A stretch of 6,271 bases of DNA, taken from NCBI GenBank assembly GCA_046295655.1, contig JBKBMT010000111.1:1-6271 (forward strand), in the 5' to 3' direction. This DNA comes from JBKBMT01 sp046295655 (lineage in GTDB: Bacteria; Pseudomonadota; Alphaproteobacteria; Rhodobacterales; Rhodobacteraceae). Position 1 is the first letter of the stretch. Each line of letters opens with the position of its first letter. The notes under the pieces were generated by a model. That model made no database searches, was not told where the DNA came from, and saw nothing but the letters and a program-made list of their open reading frames with translations. This document shows positions 1 through 5,660 of this stretch, in pieces. The translations under genes and the position numbers were made by a program.

Positions 1-474
1 GCGGATCGCCTCGACCGGGGCGCCGTCGGCCACCATCCCTGCCACCACCTTGCTGGATTTGGCGAACTGGATGAAGTCCTTGTTCAGAAGGTCGTAGGAC
101 AGCACGCCGCGCTTGTCGGTATAGGCGCGCACCACCGCCTCGTATTCGGCGCTGGAAACGGCTGCGGCCTCTTCCGCCGTCTCCTCGACCTCGTCGGACG
201 TCTCGCGCTGGGGCACGACCTTGATCGCGCCGCGGGCGGTGAAGGGCAGACCCTGGGTCAGCTCCACCGCCTCGGCGAAAGCTTCGGGCGGATACCCCTC
301 GCGGGGCGTGTTGGCGGCAATGTCGGCCGTCCCGTCGTTGCGGTTGATCGTCGCAAGCCCCGGTTGTGCCATGTCGGCGCGCTGGATCACCAGCCCGGTC
401 TTGCCGCCGCGCAGCTTGCGGCGATAGGCGATGGCGTCGATGGTCGACAACTCGACGATGCGGGTGCGGATCAT
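1..474 (-). CDS. Unrecognised conserved-looking protein, N-terminal 158 residues (runs off the left edge)
   Basis: An open minus-strand frame begins with ATG at 474-472 and stays open for exactly 158 codons to the window edge, so the C-terminus is missing. The start is supported by a GGAGG ribosome site four bases upstream. I do not recognise the family. Residues 1-86 look like a compact mixed domain: it starts MIRTRIVELS, has a basic stretch RRKLRGGK at 18-25, and contains NRNDG at 44-48 and NTPREGYPP at 55-63. Residues 90-104 form an acidic, glutamate- and alanine-rich stretch, probably a linker. Residues 108-158 look helical, with KDFIQFAKSSKVVAGMV at 132-148. No signal peptide or membrane segment is visible, so it is probably cytoplasmic. 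It lies 72 bases downstream of the AraC-family gene on the same strand and may be co-transcribed or regulated with it. Codon use matches the neighbours. That it is a real gene is well supported; its function is unknown. Confidence 0.75.
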   Translation of the reverse strand, partial: MIRTRIVELSTIDAIAYRRKLRGGKTGLVIQRADMAQPGLATINRNDGTADIAANTPREGYPPEAFAEAVELTQGLPFTARGAIKVVPQRETSDEVEETAEEAAAVSSAEYEAVVRAYTDKRGVLSYDLLNKDFIQFAKSSKVVAGMVADGAPVEAIR

Positions 475-518
475 TCGTCCTCCGGTCCTTGGTTCGGACG
501 AAGGTGTCGGTTTGCGCC

Positions 519-535
519 GCCGGGGTCAACCCGGC
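519..535 (-). other. Small GC hairpin after the AraC-family gene
   Basis: GCCGGG at 519-524 pairs with CCCGGC at 530-535 around a 5-base loop, and the pair 518/536 extends the stem to 7 bp. It lies 11 bases past the regulator's stop codon on the minus strand. No T-run follows on that strand, so it is at best a weak or Rho-assisted terminator, or an RNA-stabilising stem. In DNA this GC-rich a 7-bp stem can occur by chance. Confidence 0.3.
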
Positions 536-546
536 GCCTGCCCGTT

Positions 547-1383
547 TCAGGCGCCGGTCAGATGGACGCTGCGGCGATAGACGCTGGGGGCGACCACCCC
601 GTTCGCGATGAAGAAGCGCGAGAAGCTCGCCTGGCTGGAGAACCCGAGGTCGAAACCGATCTCGGCCACCGCCTCCTGCGTGACCGCCAGGCGCTCGATG
701 GCCCGCTCCATCCGCAGCGCGTTGAGATAGAGGTTCGGCGTCACCCCGACCTGTTCGCGGAACAGCTTGAAGAAATGCGGCCTCGACAGCCCGACCTCGC
801 GCGCGACCTGATCCAGCTCCATCGTGTCGCCCAGCCGCGACTGCAAAAGCCGCAGCGCGTTGCGGATTCGATAGTCGCGTTTGGGCAGCGCCGGGCCGGT
901 AAAGGCCGGGCCGCTTTCGGTCCATTGCCATGACTGGTCGAACGCCGCCTGCGTCAGCGTGCAGAGCCGGTCCTCGGCCATCGGATCGTCGCGGTCGGGG
1001 TCCAGCATCGCATGGGCGGTGCCGTAGACCAGCCGGGCAAGCTGGTCCGTGACCTCGATGCCGATCCGACCGAAACGCAGGCTTGACGAAGCGCGGCGAG
1101 CAGCCTCGAGAAACCAGGCCGGGCGGATGTAGAGCACCAGCGCGAGCGTCGGCTGGCGGGTGTCGAGCGGGCGGTAGTAATGCCCCTGCCAGGGGCTGAC
1201 CGCTACCGCCTGCCCCGCCGACAGCGGGCTTGGGCGCTCATCCACCACCACCTCGCCCGGCGGGCCCTGAACGTGAAAGATCAGATGCCCCTCGCGGTGC
1301 GCATGGGGAACCATCTGCCGGTCCATCGCATAGAGGCAGACACGACCGAATATGCCGTGGAACACGGCGACAGCCGAACTCAT
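547..1383 (-). CDS. AraC-family transcriptional regulator, 278 aa
   Basis: This is a DNA-binding regulator with an N-terminal sensing domain and a C-terminal AraC/XylS domain. Residues 20-100 look like a cupin-type arm: a histidine-rich stretch (HAHREGHLIFH, 27-37) is followed by ERPSPLSAGQAVAVSPWQGHYY at about 49-70, which resembles the effector-binding barrel of AraC. Residues 172-275 contain two helix-turn-helix units. The first is around DQVAREVGLSRPHFFKLF (191-208). The second is around AVAEIGFDLGFSSQASFSRFF (238-258), including the family's hallmark GF-S-Q--FSR-F pattern. The frame is open further upstream to 1974, but that part lies inside the dehydrogenase gene. ATG 1383 has a GGGAGG ribosome site just before it and gives the usual family length, so I chose it. 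It sits downstream of the Fe-ADH gene and upstream of the unrecognised gene on the same strand, which suggests it controls this block. The effector is unknown. Confidence 0.9.
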   Translation of the reverse strand: MSSAVAVFHGIFGRVCLYAMDRQMVPHAHREGHLIFHVQGPPGEVVVDERPSPLSAGQAVAVSPWQGHYYRPLDTRQPTLALVLYIRPAWFLEAARRASSSLRFGRIGIEVTDQLARLVYGTAHAMLDPDRDDPMAEDRLCTLTQAAFDQSWQWTESGPAFTGPALPKRDYRIRNALRLLQSRLGDTMELDQVAREVGLSRPHFFKLFREQVGVTPNLYLNALRMERAIERLAVTQEAVAEIGFDLGFSSQASFSRFFIANGVVAPSVYRRSVHLTGA

Positions 1384-1415
1384 GGTCCTCCCTCCCGCAT
1401 ACTGGCGATGCAGTT

Positions 1416-1442
1416 CGCCCGGAAGCCTAGAGCATCCGGGCG
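1416..1442. repeat. 8-bp perfect inverted repeat upstream of the AraC-family gene
   Basis: CGCCCGGA at 1416-1423 and TCCGGGCG at 1435-1442 are perfect reverse complements separated by 11 bases. The element lies 33 bases upstream of the regulator's start codon. It may be an operator, for example for autoregulation, or an RNA hairpin in the leader. A terminator for the upstream dehydrogenase gene is possible, but no T-run follows on the minus strand. Confidence 0.4.
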
Positions 1443-1476
1443 GTGGCGCAAGCCCGCTTCGCCGCCGCGGTGCAGC

Positions 1477-1490
1477 GCCGCAGATGCGGC
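1477..1490 (-). other. Short GC hairpin after the Fe-ADH stop codon
   Basis: GCCGC at 1477-1481 and GCGGC at 1486-1490 form a 5-bp perfect stem with a 4-base loop, starting 8 bases after the dehydrogenase stop on the minus strand. A further outer pairing is possible between CAAGCC at 1449-1454 and GGCTTG at 1492-1497. No T-run follows. It may be an mRNA 3'-end stem or chance. Confidence 0.25.
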
Positions 1491-1498
1491 AGGCTTGG

Positions 1499-2533
1499 TC
1501 ACAGCGCTGCCTCCAGCAGCCGCCGATAGTCGGCCGCGCCGGCCAGCCGCGGGTTGGTGCGGTTCGCCGGATCCTCTGCCGCCCGCGCCGCGATCCGGTC
1601 CAGTGCGCAGGCGTCGAGGCCGAGATGGCCGAGCCGCACCGGCAGCGCAAGTCGCGCCCCCAGCGCCGCGATCGCCTGCGGCAGATCGGTGCCGCGGTCC
1701 AGCGCCAGCGCCTGATGCAGGGCCGTGAACCGATCGGCGACCGCGGGGGCGTTGAATTCCAGAACCGGCGGCAGCAGCGCCGCATGAAGCGAGCCATGGC
1801 GCGCCGACAGACCCGGCTCGGCCTCGAGCGCATGGGCCAGCGCGTGCACACCGCCAAGCCCCTTCTGTGCCGCCAGTCCGGCGCACAGCGCCGCGGCCAG
1901 AAGCTCGCGCCGTGCGACAAGGTCCTGGCCATCCCGCACCGCCCGTTCGATATGCCCGCCGGCGCGCCGAACACCCTCGATCGCGATCCCGTCCGCCGGC
2001 GGATTCCAGGCCGTGCCCAGATAGGCCTCGATGCAGTGGGTCAGCGCATCCATCGCCGCGGCCGCGGTCGCATCGACCGGCGCCCCGAGCGTCAGCGTCG
2101 GGTCGCACAGGACCACCGCCGGCAGTGCCTGGCAGCCCTTGGGTGCCAGCGCGACCGGGCCGAGGCCCACGCTGGCGGTGGTGGTCGGCACGACGATCAC
2201 CGGCCGCCGACCGCCACCGGCCAGCCGCGCCAGATCCAGCGCGGCGGCCCCGCCAAGCCCCACGACGCCGTCGCAACCCAGCTGTTCGACGGCTTCGGAG
2301 GCGTGGTGCACCGCCTGCGGCCGCAGCGGCGCGCGAACCCCGCGCATCGGCACGGCGGCCGCCCCGGCCGGCAGCGCGTCCACCAGCCGGTCGTAATGAT
2401 CCTCGACCTCGCCCGCCGCGTCGGTCGCGACCAGGACGCGCCGCAGCCGCAGCCGCGACATCTCCTCGGGCAGCGCATCCTCGAGCACACGGTCCGCGAA
2501 ATGCACCCGGGTCAGATAGGTGATCAGCGACAT
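1499..2533 (-). CDS. Iron-containing alcohol dehydrogenase family protein, 344 aa
   Basis: Members of this family (Fe-ADH, group III) use a bound divalent metal and NAD(P) to interconvert alcohols with aldehydes or ketones; maleylacetate reductases are relatives. The C-terminal metal site is intact: MDALTHCIEAY (161-171) supplies Asp162 and His166, HALAHALE (230-237) supplies His230, and RHGSLH (245-250) supplies His246. DPTLTLG (144-150) and WNPPADGIAIEG (176-187) are also family signatures. The N-terminal cofactor half deviates. The usual GGGS-x-x-D loop reads GLGGAAALD at 92-100, and the usual PTT-GTGSE loop reads PTTTASVGLGP at 116-126. The hairpin that usually follows looks shortened by about ten residues, and 344 residues is short against the usual 380 or so. 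The start at 2533 is forced: an in-frame TGA lies at 2548-2546 with no other start between. Its ribosome site is poor, only a G-rich run. Substrate unknown; the adjacent binding protein and regulator suggest a catabolic role. Confidence 0.87.
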   Translation of the reverse strand: MSLITYLTRVHFADRVLEDALPEEMSRLRLRRVLVATDAAGEVEDHYDRLVDALPAGAAAVPMRGVRAPLRPQAVHHASEAVEQLGCDGVVGLGGAAALDLARLAGGGRRPVIVVPTTTASVGLGPVALAPKGCQALPAVVLCDPTLTLGAPVDATAAAAMDALTHCIEAYLGTAWNPPADGIAIEGVRRAGGHIERAVRDGQDLVARRELLAAALCAGLAAQKGLGGVHALAHALEAEPGLSARHGSLHAALLPPVLEFNAPAVADRFTALHQALALDRGTDLPQAIAALGARLALPVRLGHLGLDACALDRIAARAAEDPANRTNPRLAGAADYRRLLEAAL

Positions 2534-2591
2534 CGCCCCGCCCCGTCATCAGGCAAGAAACGACCGCCCGGCACCGACCGGCGCCGGAACG

Positions 2592-2617
2592 GGCGGGCGC
2601 CGAAACCGGCGCCCGCC
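2592..2617 (-). terminator. 11-bp perfect GC hairpin after the substrate-binding protein gene
   Basis: GGCGGGCGCCG at 2592-2602 pairs perfectly with CGGCGCCCGCC at 2607-2617 around a 4-base loop (GTTT on the minus strand). It starts 28 bases past the binding-protein stop codon. Only CGTTCC follows on the minus strand, so the T-tract is poor. It may be a terminator, a processing or stability stem that protects the abundant binding-protein mRNA, or an attenuating stem before the dehydrogenase gene. An overlapping alternative pairing, CCGCCCG at 2564-2570 with CGGGCGG at 2590-2596, would compete with it. Confidence 0.5.
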
Positions 2618-2645
2618 TGCACTCGTTCTCCGGGATACGCCGGCT

Positions 2646-3905
2646 TCAGCCGCCGCGCAGCGCGGCGCAGTCCGGCGTGTCGCGAGACGGCAGGCCCATG
2701 GCGCGGAACTCCTCCGGCGTCAGGCCGAGCGTCTGGGTCACGCCATCCACCCGGGCACGGAAGACGCTTTTCAGGTTGCCGTCTTCGCCCTCGACCACTT
2801 CGGTGACGAACACCGGGCCCGTGGCCTGGCGGTTCTCGTTCAGCGTGATCGGGCCAAGCGGCGAATCGAGCGTCATTGTGGCCAGCGCTTCCTTGAACTT
2901 CGCCTGACCGTCGGACAGGTCGCCATCGACCTCGTTCAGCGCCTGGATCGCGGCGAGCGTGGCGACATAGTAGCCCACACCGAACAGCGACGGCACCGGG
3001 AAGCGCTCGCTTTCCGGGAAGGCCTCCTGATAGGCCTGCACATAGGCCTGCCAGGCAGGATCGGGGTTGTCGGGCGCGAAGGCACCGGAGGTCGGCGTTC
3101 CGATCAGCGCTTCCTTGGCGCGGCCGCGCGAGCCAAGCACGGTGGCGTCGGCCATGATCGTCCCACCGATCAGGTTGGTGTCGGCCCCGGCCTGTTCGTA
3201 CTGGTTCAGGAAGTTGATCGCGTCCGTGCCGCCCATGCCGAGATAGATCGCATCGACGTCATCGGGAAGCTGGGCGATCACCCCGCCGAAGTCGGAACTG
3301 CCGAGCGGAACCCAGAAGCGTTCGACGATATCCCCGCCGGCACGGCAGAAATCGACGGCGAAACCGAGGAAGTTGGTATAGCCGAAGGAATAGTCGGCCG
3401 CGACGCTGGCCACCGTCTTCCAACCCTTCTCGTTCACCACATAGGAGCCAAGGCCCTGGCCCCATTGTGCGCCGTCCAGGTTGAACCGGAAGAAGTTGGG
3501 CGCGGGATCGACCCAGGTCGTCTCCAGCGCGCCGGAGATGCCGTTGATCACCGTCTTGTCGGGGATCGTCTTGGCGAAGTCGCGCATCGCGATACCCTCG
3601 GACCCCGAGAGCGGCCCGATGATGAAGTCCACCCCGTCCTGCTCGATCAGCTTGCGCGCCTGGCGGATGGTGGTATCGGGTGTGGTGTCGGTCGGCGCGA
3701 CGATGGTCTCGATCTTCTTGCCGCCGGCCATGCCGCCGGCCTGTTTCAGCGCCAGTTCGACGTTGCGCACGCCGTCGGCGCCGCCTGCCGCGAAGGCGCC
3801 TTCCAGCGCCACGAGGATGCCGATCTTGATCGTGTCCTGGGCCAGCGCCGCACCCGGCGCAAGCAGCGCCGCGGCGGCAACCGTGCCGATGAAATACTTC
3901 TTCAT
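2646..3905 (-). CDS. ABC-type periplasmic substrate-binding protein, branched-chain amino acid (LivK/Peripla_BP_6) type, 419 aa
   Basis: The precursor has a classic Sec signal peptide: MKKYF, a hydrophobic alanine-rich core, and ALA before the predicted cut at residues 22/23. The mature protein opens with DTIKIGILVALEGAFAAGG (24-42), the first strand and ligand loop of the type I periplasmic binding fold. Further family features are IRQARKLIEQDGVDFIIGPLSG (80-101), VINGISGALETTW (119-131), the hinge-side KTVASVAADYSFGYTN (163-178), DAIYLGMGGTDAINFLNQ (218-235) and LFGVGYYVATLAAIQAL (307-323). Length is normal for the family. These proteins capture amino acids, amides, urea or aromatic and other carboxylic acids and deliver them to a LivHMGF-type transporter. 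The ligand cannot be read from sequence here. No permease or ATPase gene lies next to it. The start has a strong GGGAGGAG ribosome site ending five bases before ATG. Two cysteines remain in the mature chain (187 and 413). It is followed by a strong hairpin and the Fe-ADH gene on the same strand. Confidence 0.93.
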   Translation of the reverse strand: MKKYFIGTVAAAALLAPGAALAQDTIKIGILVALEGAFAAGGADGVRNVELALKQAGGMAGGKKIETIVAPTDTTPDTTIRQARKLIEQDGVDFIIGPLSGSEGIAMRDFAKTIPDKTVINGISGALETTWVDPAPNFFRFNLDGAQWGQGLGSYVVNEKGWKTVASVAADYSFGYTNFLGFAVDFCRAGGDIVERFWVPLGSSDFGGVIAQLPDDVDAIYLGMGGTDAINFLNQYEQAGADTNLIGGTIMADATVLGSRGRAKEALIGTPTSGAFAPDNPDPAWQAYVQAYQEAFPESERFPVPSLFGVGYYVATLAAIQALNEVDGDLSDGQAKFKEALATMTLDSPLGPITLNENRQATGPVFVTEVVEGEDGNLKSVFRARVDGVTQTLGLTPEEFRAMGLPSRDTPDCAALRGG

Positions 3906-4030
3906 GTGTCTCCTCCCTGGTGCATCCCCGCGGCATGCGCCCGCAAGGGAACCACAGGTCGGAGCCTAGGGACGACCGGCCCGGACAGGCGATGCCCAAA
4001 GGTTCGTCGCCATACCCTCTAGTCTGTTTT

Positions 4031-4059
4031 TTCGCCCGTCCTCAGCCGCCACGGGCGAA
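4031..4059 (-). other. 9-bp inverted repeat spanning the fsr stop codon
   Basis: TTCGCCCGT at 4031-4039 and ACGGGCGAA at 4051-4059 are perfect reverse complements with an 11-base loop. The loop contains the exporter's TGA stop, and the upstream arm encodes its Phe-Ala-Arg near the C-terminus. On the minus strand the stem is followed by an A-run rather than a T-run, so it is not a canonical intrinsic terminator for this gene. It may be an mRNA 3'-end stem. Confidence 0.4.
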
Positions 4060-5244
4060 GGCGGCCCGTCGCGGCAGGAACACCGTCAGCAGACCGACCG
4101 CCGGCAGCCAGGCACAGAGACGGTAGACGAACTCGATCCCGCGGGCATCGGCCACCACGCCAAGCACCGCCGCCGCGATGCCGCCAATGCCGAAGGCAAA
4201 GCCGAAGAACACCCCGGCGATCATCCCGACCCTGCCCGGCACGAGTTCCTGCGCAAAGACCACGATGGCCGGAAACCCCATGGACAGAACGGCACCGATG
4301 ATCACCGTCAGGACGCAGGTAAAGAACAGATCCGCGTGCGGCAGCGCAAGCGTGAACGGCAGGACGCCGAGGATCGAGACCCAGATCACGGTGAGCGCCC
4401 CGAACCGGTCGCCGACGAACCCGCCCACCGCAACCCCCAGCGCCGAGGCGCCGAGAAAGAGGAACAGCATCAGCTGTGCGGCCTGGGTGGACAGGGCGAA
4501 GCGTTCCATCACGAAGAAGGTGAAATAGCTCGACAGGCTCGCGCTGTAGCTGTTCTTCGAAAAGGTCAGGACGGCAAGGATGACGATCGCCGTCACCACC
4601 GTCCGCCGCGGCAGGGGCAGCGCCCGGCTGGGTGCTGGGCGGGTGCGGGCCGCGCGTTGTTCGCCCGCATACCAGGCCCCGACACGCGACAGGATGACGA
4701 TGCCCACCAGCGCCAGAAGTGCGAACCACGCAATCGCCGGGCGGCCGAGCGGCACCACGACAAAGGCCGCCAGCAGCGGACCGATGGCAGAGCCGGCGTT
4801 GCCGCCGACCTGGAACAGCGATTGCGCAGTGCCGAACCGGCCCCCCGAGGCCATGCGCGCGACCCGGCTCGCCTCGGGGTGGAACACCGCCGAGCCGAGC
4901 CCGATCAGCATCGCCCCGGCAAGCAGCATCGGATAGGTCTCGGCAAGGCCCAGCACGAGCAGACCGCAGAGCGTGCTGGCCATGCCCACCGGCAGCGACA
5001 TCGGCATCGGATGCCGGTCGGTGGTCATGCCGACCACCGGCTGCAGCAGCGAGGCGGTGACCTGGAAGGCGAAGGTCATCATTCCGATCTGCCAGAAGCT
5101 GAGACCGAATTCGGCCTGAAGCAGCGGATAGACCGCCGCCAGCAGCGACTGCATCACGTCGTTCAGCATGTGGCACAGGCTGATCGCGCCCAGCACGGCC
5201 CAGGCCGTCCGCGGCCCGCCGATCCCGCCCGCCGTCACCGCCAT
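4042..5244 (-). CDS. fsr: Fosmidomycin-resistance type MFS exporter, 400 aa
   Basis: This is an inner-membrane major facilitator superfamily transporter that strongly resembles E. coli Fsr as I recall it. The shared stretches include LGAISLCHMLNDVMQSL (18-34), IYPLLQ-like VYPLLQAEFGLSF (38-50), LLQPVVG (66-72), FHPEASRVARMASGGR (121-136), QSLFQVGGN-GS-GPLLAA (141-160), AQELVPGR-GM (331-341) and FFGFAFGIGG (346-355). About twelve hydrophobic segments are visible, with a polar central loop at about 192-214. The loop 2-3 motif is GMTTDRHPMP (72-81); its counterpart after helix 8 is GDRFG (278-282). E. coli Fsr exports fosmidomycin by proton antiport; the natural substrate is unsettled. The frame extends upstream to 5316, but ATG 5244 has an ideal GGAGG site and gives a length close to the roughly 406 residues of Fsr, so I chose it. 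It is divergent from the ArsC-like gene, with a dyad between them. No isoprenoid (MEP pathway) gene is adjacent. Confidence 0.93.
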   Translation of the reverse strand: MAVTAGGIGGPRTAWAVLGAISLCHMLNDVMQSLLAAVYPLLQAEFGLSFWQIGMMTFAFQVTASLLQPVVGMTTDRHPMPMSLPVGMASTLCGLLVLGLAETYPMLLAGAMLIGLGSAVFHPEASRVARMASGGRFGTAQSLFQVGGNAGSAIGPLLAAFVVVPLGRPAIAWFALLALVGIVILSRVGAWYAGEQRAARTRPAPSRALPLPRRTVVTAIVILAVLTFSKNSYSASLSSYFTFFVMERFALSTQAAQLMLFLFLGASALGVAVGGFVGDRFGALTVIWVSILGVLPFTLALPHADLFFTCVLTVIIGAVLSMGFPAIVVFAQELVPGRVGMIAGVFFGFAFGIGGIAAAVLGVVADARGIEFVYRLCAWLPAVGLLTVFLPRRAAFARGG

Positions 5245-5270
5245 GTCATCCTCCTGCAGTCCGTGCCGCC

Positions 5271-5303
5271 GCTCTTGACCTTTCCGGCCGGGATGGCAAG
5301 AGC
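5271..5303. promoter_or_regulatory. Candidate operator/promoter region between the divergent fsr and ArsC-like genes
   Basis: GCTCTTG at 5271-5277 and CAAGAGC at 5297-5303 are a perfect 7-bp inverted repeat with a 19-base spacer, which itself contains the palindrome CCGGCCGG at 5284-5291. A second, tight dyad, AGAGC-T-GCTCT, shares the right arm (5299-5309). TTGACC at 5275-5280 could be a -35 box for the plus-strand gene, but the hexamer 17 bases later (AAGAGC) is a poor -10, so the promoter call is weak. The dyad sits between the two start codons (5244 and 5331), where a shared repressor would be expected to bind. Confidence 0.4.
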
Positions 5304-5330
5304 TGCTCTCCGGCAAAGCGGAGGGTCGCT

Positions 5331-5660
5331 ATGATCCTGTACGGCATTCCCACCTGCGACACCTGCCGCAAGGCGCTCACCGCGCTGCGGGCAGCCGGCC
5401 ATGCCCCGGACTTCCGCGACATCCGGGCCGAACCGCTTGCAGCCAGGGAAATCGCCGAATTCCTTGATGTATTCGGAGAAAGACTGGTGAACCGCGCCTC
5501 GACCACCTGGCGCAATCTCGCCGCCGACGACCGCGACCTGCCCCCGGCAGAGCTTCTGAGGCGGTATCCGGCGCTGATGAAACGGCCGGTGATCCGGTCT
5601 GACCGCGGTCTGACGCTGGGCTGGTCGGCGGCGACCGCGGCGCATCACGGGGCCGGATAG
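5331..5660 (+). CDS. ArsC/Spx/YffB-like thioredoxin-fold protein, 109 aa
   Basis: This is a small cytoplasmic protein of the arsenate reductase-like (ArsC/Spx) family. It opens with ILYGIPTCDTCRKAL (2-16), the first strand and active-site turn, with a CxxC pair at Cys9 and Cys12. The rest follows E. coli YffB closely: FRDIRAEPL (28-36), a helix at about 37-50, LVNRASTTWRNL (52-63), and ALMKRPVI (81-88) with the Arg85-Pro86 that follow the family pattern, then GLTLGW (93-98). Length is typical. YffB is an ArsC-like protein reported to interact with glutathione, and true ArsC reduces arsenate. The TTW motif and lack of any ars gene nearby favour the YffB side. The presence of both cysteines, where E. 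coli YffB keeps only the first, would allow an intramolecular disulfide. The start has a GGAGG site six bases upstream, preceded by a short stem (CTCCG 5308-5312 with CGGAG 5319-5323) that could mask it. Its 3' end overlaps the convergent racemase gene. Confidence 0.88.
   Translation: MILYGIPTCDTCRKALTALRAAGHAPDFRDIRAEPLAAREIAEFLDVFGERLVNRASTTWRNLAADDRDLPPAELLRRYPALMKRPVIRSDRGLTLGWSAATAAHHGAG

Noticed and set aside
1384..1974. N-terminal extension of the AraC-family frame up to 1974
   Set aside because: The extra roughly 197 residues overlap the dehydrogenase gene out of frame and are Arg/Cys/Trp-rich noise. ATG 1383 has a proper ribosome site and gives the normal family length.
1380..2549. 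389-residue alternative minus-strand frame over the Fe-ADH gene
   Set aside because: The translation is Gly/Arg/Ala-rich without motifs, whereas the frame starting at 2533 carries the Fe-ADH metal-binding signatures.
1352..2806. 484-residue plus-strand frame opposite the Fe-ADH gene
   Set aside because: It is antisense to a well-supported enzyme, spans two gene boundaries and a hairpin, and its product is Arg/Pro/Gln-rich with no recognisable domain.
2520..4022. 500-residue plus-strand frame opposite the substrate-binding protein gene
   Set aside because: It is a long open antisense frame typical of GC-rich DNA with strong third-position bias. Its product is low-complexity and rich in Arg, Gly and His, while the minus strand encodes a full binding protein with a signal peptide and a good ribosome site.
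5245..5316. 24-residue upstream extension of the exporter to 5316
   Set aside because: It is a polar, Arg/Gly/Ser-rich stretch unlike Fsr N-termini, it occupies the divergent promoter region, and the ideal ribosome site lies before 5244.
4336..5334. 332-residue plus-strand frame opposite fsr
   Set aside because: It is antisense to a clear twelve-segment transporter. The product is dominated by Arg, Gln, His and Glu, which is the expected mirror of hydrophobic codons in GC-rich DNA.
5331..5660. Reading the ArsC-like gene as part of an arsenic resistance operon with the neighbouring exporter
   Set aside because: No ArsR, ArsB/Acr3 or other ars gene is present. The exporter matches Fsr, and the protein's TTWRNL and MKRPVI motifs fit YffB-like members better than true arsenate reductases.
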